DNA from: Blasia pusilla | Lineage: Eukaryota; Marchantiophyta; Marchantiopsida; Blasiales | NCBI GenBank assembly: GCA_050084515.1 | Contig: CM114273.1 | Location: 13,826,001-13,890,000 of the forward strand | Direction: 5' to 3' | Length of the DNA stretch: 64,000 nucleotides | Part shown: positions 56,222 to 64,000 of the stretch, in pieces | How the letters are laid out: every line of letters starts with the position of its first letter | Position numbering within the stretch: the stretch's first letter is position 1 | Made by a program: the position numbers and the translations under genes | The notes under the pieces: model-generated | The model's input: only the letters and a program-made list of their open reading frames with translations | Databases searched by the model: none | Told to the model about the DNA's origin: nothing

Positions 56222-59200
56222 TTATTTCTTCCCACCAGCTCCACTCTTTTTCAGACCGGCACCTCCAAATGCACCTTTCCCTGCAGCTTTTTCTTTGAGC
56301 TCCTTCAGAGCCTGAAGACAAAATAGAATCACCACAATCCCTTGTCAGTGCCGCAGGTTACAGCTCTCAAAGATGGATAAATGACTAATTTATGACCAAG
56401 GTTACCTTTGTCTTTGACTCATTACTGATGAATGAGTCTTGACTGACTTGGACTCGCATTTTACTCCACTGAAATGAGTTTTACTCCTATGTCAGAAGCA
56501 TGTATAGGGCACATGCTCCTGACACTGAATCTCGTTTTTAGTGTTATAAGGGAGGGTTAAAAGTACAGTTCAGAAGCAAACAACTCACCACCACCCTCTA
56601 AAAATATGGAATCCATCCATGGAAGGGAACACCGTATAGGTTCTGCTTGGAATACAGAACTCGAAGCACTGACTCACTAGTGGGCACCCACCTTCTGCTC
56701 GTCTTTCTTCTTCTGCATGTGGGCAAGGTCGGCCTGGAAGAAGCAACAGCCACAAGGTAAACACCATAAGCTACAAGACCTTGCTACAAGTGGATACTGA
56801 GTAGCCTCATTCAAGGTCCATGAGACAACTTTTTTCTTCCAGCTCTAATCTGTACATTATGAACATCTAATTTATGCACTGGCTACATAGTACCTCATCA
56901 TACTCCTTGTCCCCTTTCTTTGGGGCCTTCAAAGGTTTCAACTTTCCACCTTCAATAAACCAAACATTGACAGTTAATTTTCAACATGTGAGCTCAGAAA
57001 TTTGGCAGCCTGTTTGTCACAAGTCATCCTACAATCATCATAATTCTGCTGCGGCCCATGCAAAGAATATACTCATAACTGCAAACTGCAGGAACCCTTT
57101 ACTGAATGGCCCTATAATCCCAAAACGTTAATCACAGAGAGAAACTCTTAAGATATTTACACAGGTCATGGCTCTACCACCAGAGAATGAGGAAACTCCT
57201 TGGTACACGTGCCATGGCCCATGAACAGCAAGATCTAACAACATGACTTAGGAGGGAATCAGATGACCGAACAAGACAATACTTTGGAACTTTGAACTTT
57301 GTCTAATAACTACGAAGAAAAATGCCTTCAATGAAAAGCACGAGTGTCTTGACCATTTCACAACTTGTTAATGATTTTTCCGCCTCAACTTTGGCTGGAA
57401 AAAGTTAATAGTCCAAACACCCTAAGTTGACTAACAATTTTGTAAGGGGTAACCAGCCTAGATAGTCCATTGCATAGTTTAGAGGGATGCAAAGGGTAAG
57501 AAGCTGTGGGTAGCATGCAGAAACTTTTGACTCGGTACAATCCAGTGACCTGAACTTGCTAAGCTCAAACTCTGATCAAATTGCATTCAAGGATGATCTA
57601 CTCTTCAACCAAAACCTATAGCATAGTGGACAAATTAAGACATGAACTGCAATTATCTTTTCTCGATAGTCATCTATTTGTTAGATGTCTTTTCAGTTTC
57701 AACCTTCAAATGACTACTACACCGACTAACGATCTCATTAAATCCAGCAAGCCTAAAAGACTTACGAACAACTGCAGACTAGTACCAGCAAGCCAAACCT
57801 TCACACCTCCCGACTAGCCTTGCTGCAAAAATCGACATACTTTGCTCTAACTTCCTAATACTCACTCAAGCACCCTCCATGTCACATGAAACAAAATAAG
57901 AAACCCAAGGAACCACGGCAGGAAAAGGAAACGTTTGACTATATCACCAGATCCAGCACCAATGGCATTAACTCAAAGTTTCTAACCTTACCTTAGAGAC
58001 ACTACTACCTAGTCACTCCCAGAATTCAATCAAAGATTGTCACTCCTTAGTTGGAAGTAGGTAGCACCACCTTTATGTGAGAACCAATGGAATAATCATT
58101 CAAAGAAATATTACAGATAAATGAAAGAGCAAATACTAACTCCTGAGCTGCTGTCTTTATTTGGAAAAACGAGACTCGTCCATTTTCCATTTTCGTCCTC
58201 CACGAGAGAGACTCACAAATGGGAAGAAAGACTTCCAGTGGCAGATGTCTCTCATGCAGAAAGAGCATCATGCTTCCAGCTTTTCAGAGTTCCTTCCAGA
58301 ACGTTGTCAAAGGATTAGATCAACGAAGTCAGTATGTGGCTCGGTTTCAGGCTACTGTCTCGTAACAGGACAACTGCATAAAACTGAGGAACAATTTTAA
58401 ACAGTTTGCTATTTCGACATCTGAAGTTACTCCGGAGACAGGCATGACAGAGGCGTAATAATCTTGAGAGGATAGAAGAAGAGTCTAAGTGGGCATTTAT
58501 TAAATACTTTCCCCCACAAGACACCACCTCGTCACCAGGCATCGCGTATCCAGATCCTCAAAGGAGAACATTACTTCTTTAGCTTCACAATCACGTAGAG
58601 ATGGAAGAAGTCCAGAAATTTTTCCTCTTGCGCCTAAGTAGCTTGGTTAGGTACGAGACAACAGGAAAGAAATCGGTCGCAACGGAGCGTTTGTACAACG
58701 CGAAGTTAAACTAAAAAGTCTATAACTGACCGACCTACCATGTAAAGAATCCATTTGGTGACTCCTGAACCCTGGTTCAATTAACGAGTACATGTGTCCT
58801 TACGAGAGACGTTCGTGGACAACAACCTGAAACATATGCTTCAAATTAAACGCACAGTAGGCTAAGGCCCAAGAAAAAGGAACTATTTCAGAATGAGATA
58901 CACAGGCAGAATAAACCAAAGGCCCTCCTGGAAGCACGAACGGCACGCATGAGCTGTCGAATGTACAACTTGTCCATCGACGAAGTCTCAACGCCTAAAG
59001 TTAAACTGGGGTAATGTTTGCGAGAAAACATTTGCACCATATGGCCATAATGTCTCTATTTTGGGAAGAAGATCCCACCGTTTGAAATGGTGGACATTGA
59101 AGAACTCCAATTCGCGGACAGCATTTCCAAATTTCTTCAAAAAAACCAAAGAAAACGACAACGAAAACCGTTCTAAGAACGATTCGAGCAACCCCAAGGC

Positions 59201-59491
59201 AGACGTGTGCCCTAATCATCCACCATAGCTCTCTCACAACAACGAGAACCAAAAACAATTTCTTTTCCGCCACTAGAAAGGTGCATATCCAGCTAAACTC
59301 AAAAGAACTCACTCCAAACCACTTAATCAACCACACAGTTCTCCTCCACCCCCAAAATGCAATATTGCAGCCAACCATGAGCGATCAACCGCCACATATC
59401 CCTAAAACGGCAATCGAGACCGGAATTTTCTGCTAGGGCAAAGATGAAATCACATGAAGTATCACTCGTACATACCTTGCCTGCCAGACAT
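56222..59491 (-). CDS. TMA7: TMA7 (CCDC72) ribosome-associated protein, four exons
   Basis: Exons 59,491-59,476, 56,949-56,894, 56,733-56,692 and 56,311-56,222 join to 67 codons. All introns are GT/AG, of about 2,526, 160 and 380 bp. The protein starts MSGRQGGKLKPLKAPKKG, then DKEYDEADLAHMQKKKDEQK, and ends GKGAFGGAGLKKSGAGGKK. It is Lys-rich, matches the 64-residue TMA7/CCDC72 family over its full length, and has its typical GG..KPLK and GG.G.KKSG ends. In yeast TMA7 associates with ribosomes. Its exact role is not settled. Only 16 coding bases lie in the first exon, and the codon for residue 6 is split by the long first intron. The rest of the first intron holds nothing recognisable. Confidence 0.93.
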
Positions 59492-60299
59492 GGCTGCAGC
59501 AACGGCTGTATTCGGTGCTTCGATTCGTCGAAAGTTCCGTGCGCACTAGCACTCCAAGCGCTTGAGCAAAGAGATCCAAAATTTCTCTCCTCTTCTTCGC
59601 CGGATAGTTGGGAAACGGTAGCAGCTATTTACTTACTTCTTCACGCGATGGTCACAGGCTACCTGAGCAGCCGTTTCCCCACATAGCCGGCCGGTATCGG
59701 AAACTCCTTCACGGCCGCAGCAGCCTTTTCCAGCTGCTGGTGGAGCGTGACGGCCTCGCATCACGATGCATGAGATGTTCCTAGGATCTTCTCATGCATA
59801 ATGCCTTCCATGCCATTCGACTATTTTGCATTTTTTTTGGTATAGGGTTAAGGACAAGTCCATTTTGTTATAAACCACACTAGTAAGGTGTCCGTGGTGT
59901 AATCCACAAAAAAAAAAAAAAATGTAAGAATTAGTATATAGTTCATGAATGGAAATGATGTTGCACACAAATTCAAGTCTTTTTTTTCCGTGGATGACAT
60001 AACGGATGCTACTTTTTCACATGAGTAGCATGTGATTTTCTTGTTGCTCAGTTGTCACGAATCAATCATAAAAATGTTTGCAAATCAAGAAGGCACTCTC
60101 TCATGATAATATAGATTAAGATAAATGAAATCCAAGATCGGTAAGATGTAAGAAATGGAGAAATAGAATGGCAACAAGTAAATGTAGGAAAAACTAAACT
60201 AGTTATATGATTAATCATTTGAAATACTACACAAATTGATTAGTGAGTTATGAATGAGCCACGAGATGCACGGCCACCAACCACAAAGGCTTGACCTAT
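59492..60299. other. TMA7 upstream region, then AT-rich repeat sequence
   Basis: 59,492-59,760 is the likely 5' untranslated and promoter part. A poly-A run lies near 59,908-59,922. The part 59,965-60,110 is related to 40,340-40,470 (shared words ACAAATTCAAGT, TAGCATGTGA and AAATCAAGAA.GCACTC), a dispersed repeat of unknown type. Confidence 0.5.
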
Positions 60300-60768
60300 C
60301 GAAATCAATGATTTTGCAGATTAAATGTCATTAAGATCCGTAGCAATGATGTCGAGAGTCAATTGGTTCGAGCATAATTTTGTCTTGAGTGGTTAGATGA
60401 AGTTTACGGTAGTTTGTGTGTCAGAATGGTTGTTCTTGAAAATCCTTCTATTTTGTTATTTTAGACTGGGTGACCTATTCATCAAGTCAACGATATCAAA
60501 TAACCTTTCTCTATAGGTCATCATTTTGGGGTATTTTGGAGGGAAGAGTGATATGAAATGTGGGGAGATGGCTCTCATTAGTCATCTTTCTCATGTTGAG
60601 GCTTTGGAGCACTCATCCTCTTGGGGTTTCATAAGAGTTTAAGTGTTCAAGTTCAAATTTCCTCATGACGAAGAATGGATATGGCCTGATGATCATTTGC
60701 AAATTTGAGAGAGGAGTTGGTTGAGTAAGCCGCTTTTGCTTTGATTATATGTGAGAAAGATTTCTCCC
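60300..60768 (+). repeat. Diverged G2 module B'
   Basis: Shares the order of B' words: GACC.A.TC..CAAGTCAACGAT, TAGGT.ATCATT, GGAGAGATGGCT-like and TCTTTCTCATGTTGAG. It ends near 60,768 and abuts a minus-strand polyprotein fragment, so two elements meet or one is rearranged. Confidence 0.55.
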
Positions 60769-62460
60769 TTGTAGGACTTATTCTTTACCTTTGCAATGTT
60801 GTTCGATCGGCTCATATAAGCCACCACGAACTTCCTAAGCTTATCATCTCCTTTAGTAAGCATAACATATAGGCCCAACATGTTCCAATCTAACTAGAAT
60901 GGAAAACCCTAATAGATCTCAGTTAAATAGGTGAGGCTCTTAAAATACTCACTTTTGATATTTTTCCATTTAGGGTCACACACATGATCAAGTCTTATTG
61001 GCAAGGTTAAAATTTTTGTGATCGCACTAAAACCCTTGATATAGTATCAATAGAAGTTAGCCAATCTTCTAGATGCTTGTACTTGACTCATATTTGTAGG
61101 GTGTAGGATACGTGCAATAGCCTCTACCTTCATCTACTGAACATATAATCCACTTAGCTATATGGTATGCTCTAGTACTTGATCCACTCTTGGAAAAAAT
61201 TTCTCTTCCATGTAAGTAACTTAAGTCCGTGTGATTGCAATTGTCAAATTCCTCCTCATGTGTCACTCATGCTTCTCAATCATGGATAATTTCATCTATA
61301 TAACTTCACACATAATCCAAATGGGCCAAAATCTTATCCATGGACCTCTCAAACTCTGTAAGGGCATTCTTCAACCCGAATTGTAAGGAGAGCCATTGGT
61401 ACCAAAAATCTCTCCCAAACCGATCTATGCCCCCCCAATGTTATCTTCTTCTTTCTTACCATCTTCAATCTTAATAGGAAGTTGATGAAACAATTTGTGC
61501 TACTCTTGTAGCAATTACACTCTTACTCAAAACCTCTCAAGAAGCCCATGTGAGCCTGTCGCTACTCGTCTCCACCCCATTCAATGCTTAAATAGACCCT
61601 ATTTGCAATATGCTAACACATGGATGTAATGGCGTTGATGACTCTTACGTCCATCTTTGCGTAACCAAACGTAGGCTAACTATCCATGTAGGACAATTCG
61701 AGCCCATTGCTTGATCCAACACTTATCTCCGTGATGCCTCTACCACCTCTAACATTGTTGTAGTATCTATAGAAAACCCCACTACTGGCTTTCACTTATC
61801 AATGATAGGCTCCTCTCATCCTCAAATCTGTCATCCCATACCATGCATAGTCCTTCTTGAAAAAATGCACAAGATGTCCAAAAGCTCACCAATTGATGTA
61901 ATGTTGCCTCAACTCCCCCACCTTAATGGCTACTATTAACAATGGTCTATCATCAAGAGTCACCCCTTGAGATCATTGCCTTGGATCCAAGATAACATCC
62001 AATGTACAATGTATTGTTCTTTGAACTTCATTATAAGCTCACCTTTGATGGTAAAAGGCTCGTCCATCACAATTGTGGACAATGTGCGTGTTGATCCAAC
62101 CATTGTGTTAGAGGCACCATGGAGATAAGTGTTGGATCTAAGTTTTAACTTAAGAACACTACTAGTTCCAACCATGATCTCACTTGATGCATACTTGATC
62201 CGGATCCAAGTCTCGTATAACTATGGCACATTCTCCAAAATGTACAGTAGAGAACATGTCTGATTCTCTTGTAAATGTTGTGAAACCCATAGCACCTCCT
62301 AGAAAATACTCAACCTTATATCTTGTTAATCAAGTTCCTCAACAAGTGATGAATTACCTTGACATGAGCATTTGGAGATCACCAAATGATGAATGCTAAC
62401 CCTATTAAGATTCTATGCTCCCAACCATGAAATATTGGCAAGTAATGTATATTGGAACGC
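60769..62460 (-). pseudogene. Ty3 fragment with methyltransferase, RT and RNase H
   Basis: On the minus strand a methyltransferase comes first. A motif IV relic LVISKCSCQGNSS is near 62,360, with Pro of the usual PC lost but Cys and Gln present. Motif VI YILENV is at 62,245-62,228, then VGTSSVLKL and YLHGASNTMVGS matching the motif VIII region. RT follows (about 61,500-61,000), and RNase H text FVVAYMSRSNNIAKVKNKSYKGE (about 60,850-60,775). The order is the same as in G1 and G2. Sequence divergence from both is high. It is heavily broken and lacks Gag and integrase. Confidence 0.65.
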
Positions 62461-62746
62461 TCACACTCTTTATCTTATGAAAATTATAATTTTGAATCTT
62501 TACTCTTTTTATATGGAATGATAGGGGATTCTATATCCAATAATAAAAGTGTGATTACCCAAAATTGTGTTTGCAAAGATTTTCTTACATGAAAAATATT
62601 TATTTAAAAAAAAAATCTACAATTTTCATCGCTCATAAATTGTGGCATCGCATTAGTCATGCACTAGTAGGTATGTGGTGAAGGATATATTGGTAATCAA
62701 TTACACAAGAGGAGAGCGGGAAATTTTTTTCTCTTCGAAGAATATT

Positions 62747-63130
62747 TTCGTGCACATACACATCACTACAAAATATCCATCACTGCCATATACACAAGAT
62801 CCCATGTTAACTCACGAAATTCAAATATTAAGACGATAAGTACCAAAATATCTCCAATTAAATCAAGTAACAATCTCACAACAAAGTCTTTCCATGATGC
62901 TCTCTCTCTCTCTCTCTCTCTCTCATGTCAAACAAAACCCACTCGCCTAATGATAAGTTTGGATTACACACGCAAGACAAGGAAGATCATAACTCCGCTG
63001 CCTCATGCCAAGAGGTTTCACAAAGAGAGAATGAGAATGAATAGGTCATACTCGACCTCTTGAGGTTGTCATCAAGTATCCTCAAAGGCGTTTAATTAGA
63101 TCTCAAAAATCTATCCTAGAAGAAGTGACA
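62747..63130 (-). repeat. Solo G1 terminal unit (B-A), shortened
   Basis: On the minus strand it begins TGTCACTTCTTCTAGG (63,130) and ends with A (ATGTGTATGTGCACGA near 62,747). B carries a large deletion. Flanks do not show a clear duplication. Confidence 0.65.
62900..62924. repeat. (TC)12 microsatellite
   Basis: A C followed by twelve TC units, inside the CT-rich part of the solo G1 unit. Confidence 0.95.
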
Positions 63131-63487
63131 ATCCATCTCATAACAATCATGCTGATCATTTTGTCTAAATTTATTTTTAAAAATTTATTATTAAAAAAAA
63201 AACCATCATTTTTAAATTAAAAATTTTAATCATTTAAGGATAGAAGTGGAAAGGAAATAAAAAATCATATGAAAAAAAGTCATAATGACAAAAAACTATT
63301 CAACTTAAGAAACGAGGATGAAAATCGAATTAAATGATCCTGGACATTTAGGAAAACATTCGAAATTCCGATGGGATGGACCTTCCCGTTGTTATCCAAT
63401 GAAGAACGTAAAACATTTAAACTTTATATAGGGATAAGGGTTAAGTAACCCAACCTCGGTTAGAAAACCAAAACCCGAGGGTTATGT
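63131..63487. other. AT-rich spacer before the last gene
   Basis: Poly-A and poly-T rich up to about 63,320. It is then more mixed, probably promoter sequence of the plus-strand gene at 63,559. Confidence 0.35.
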
Positions 63488-63529
63488 AACGCAGAATTCG
63501 ATATCGTGCACGATATCGAATTCTGCGTT
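63488..63529. repeat. Perfect 42-bp palindrome
   Basis: Two 21-base arms without spacer, centred on GTGCAC between 63,508 and 63,509. Each arm contains GAATTC and GATATC. The left arm starts AACGCAG and the right arm ends CTGCGTT. It lies 30 bp before the start codon of the next gene. Confidence 0.95.
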
Positions 63530-63558
63530 GAGAGAATTTGAAGGAAAGTGGTGTGGCT

Positions 63559-63848
63559 ATGGCGGAGCTTTCTCTGCTGCGATTGCGTGGGGGTTCTAGC
63601 GGATGGGGGAATTGTTCCAAGCCTGCAGGAGCACTTCAGCGGAAGCCGCAGGTACTGCTCTCGCCTCGGGCTGCTGGAGTGGAAGATGAAGAGAAATGGC
63701 AGCAGAAGGTCTGCGCTGGCGTGGTTGCTGCAGCGCTGATGTTGGGGTACCCGCAGACCTCGCCGACTTCAAATTCCCTGCTGCAGAGGCTGGGAGAGGC
63801 CTCCGCATCAGGGCTGCTGCAAATGCCTCCTAGGGAACTAAACAATCG
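63559..63848 (+). CDS. First exon of a probably organelle-targeted protein, partial
   Basis: From the ATG at 63,559 the frame gives 96 codons before a good donor site (ATCG|GTAAGC at 63,848/63,849). The first 40 residues (MAELSLLRLRGGSSGWGN...) are rich in Ser, Arg and Gly with almost no acidic residues, as in chloroplast transit peptides. Residues about 50-70 contain a hydrophobic run (VCAGVVAAALMLG) that may be a thylakoid-lumen signal or a membrane span. The exon ends LLQMPPRELNNR. The family is not recognised. The last residues faintly recall the lead-in of histidine-phosphatase domains, which is only a guess. The rest of the gene lies outside the window. Confidence 0.6.
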
Positions 63849-64000
63849 GTAAGCTTTCCGCTCTCTTGTCTCATCTAAAGTGGAGCTAGTGATGGCAAAG
63901 GGAGAGGTGAGGGATCCATTTTCATAACACCCTTCTCGTGAATTTGAGGAATTTCAAGTGATGGACGACCGAAGTGTGGAATGTAGTGGATAAGATGGAA
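63849..64000 (+). other. Start of intron 1 of the last gene
   Basis: Begins GTAAGCTTT and has no open frame continuing the exon. No acceptor site can be confirmed before the window ends. Confidence 0.5.

Overview
The window is nuclear DNA from a plant-lineage eukaryote (streptophyte). Spliced genes with GT/AG introns encode a CURT1 thylakoid protein and the ribosome-associated protein TMA7, and roughly two thirds of the sequence is transposable elements typical of plant genomes (Ty3, Copia, LINE, Helitron). I cannot name the species. A seedless land plant or a charophyte would fit, because the Ty3 elements here encode a cytosine methyltransferase.

Left part (1-31.5 kb). A promoter-like edge and a decayed Helitron helicase come first. 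A plus-strand Ty3 element, called G2 here (2,729-23,260), is split by two minus-strand elements of a sister family, G1. G1 copy 1 (3,868-10,405) is flanked by TATG duplications and G1 copy 2 (12,193-22,411) by CACG duplications. G1 encodes Gag with zinc knuckles, an aspartic protease, a canonical-order C5 cytosine methyltransferase, RT, RNase H, a DDE integrase and a C-terminal PHD finger. All copies are broken. The ends are not simple LTRs. The 5' end has module B alone, and the 3' end reads A-(AC)-B-A after the polypurine tract, a split-direct-repeat layout. Solo B-A copies occur at 25.3, 46.0 and 62.7 kb. A decayed LINE with a repeated TTTACCA tail (26.4-31.5 kb) carries a solo LTR in its 3' end.

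Middle part (31.5-51 kb). Remnants of a second LINE come first, then an intronless gene for an Abraxas/ABRO1 (FAM175) MPN-like protein on the minus strand (35,092-36,330). A long stretch without recognised genes follows. A minus-strand Copia element (about 41.3-47.2 kb) is interrupted by a second copy of the same solo LTR and by a solo G1 terminal unit. A LINE tail fragment lies at 48.1 kb.

Right part (51-64 kb). This is the gene-bearing part. CURT1 (six exons, 52,311-54,338) and TMA7 (four exons, 56,222-59,491) lie on the minus strand. They are followed by another methyltransferase-bearing Ty3 fragment (60.3-62.5 kb), a solo G1 unit, a perfect 42-bp palindrome, and the first exon of a plus-strand gene with organelle-targeting features that runs off the edge.

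The host genes have separate roles: deubiquitinase scaffold, thylakoid curvature and ribosome association. The notable system is the methyltransferase/PHD retrotransposon family with its unusual termini.
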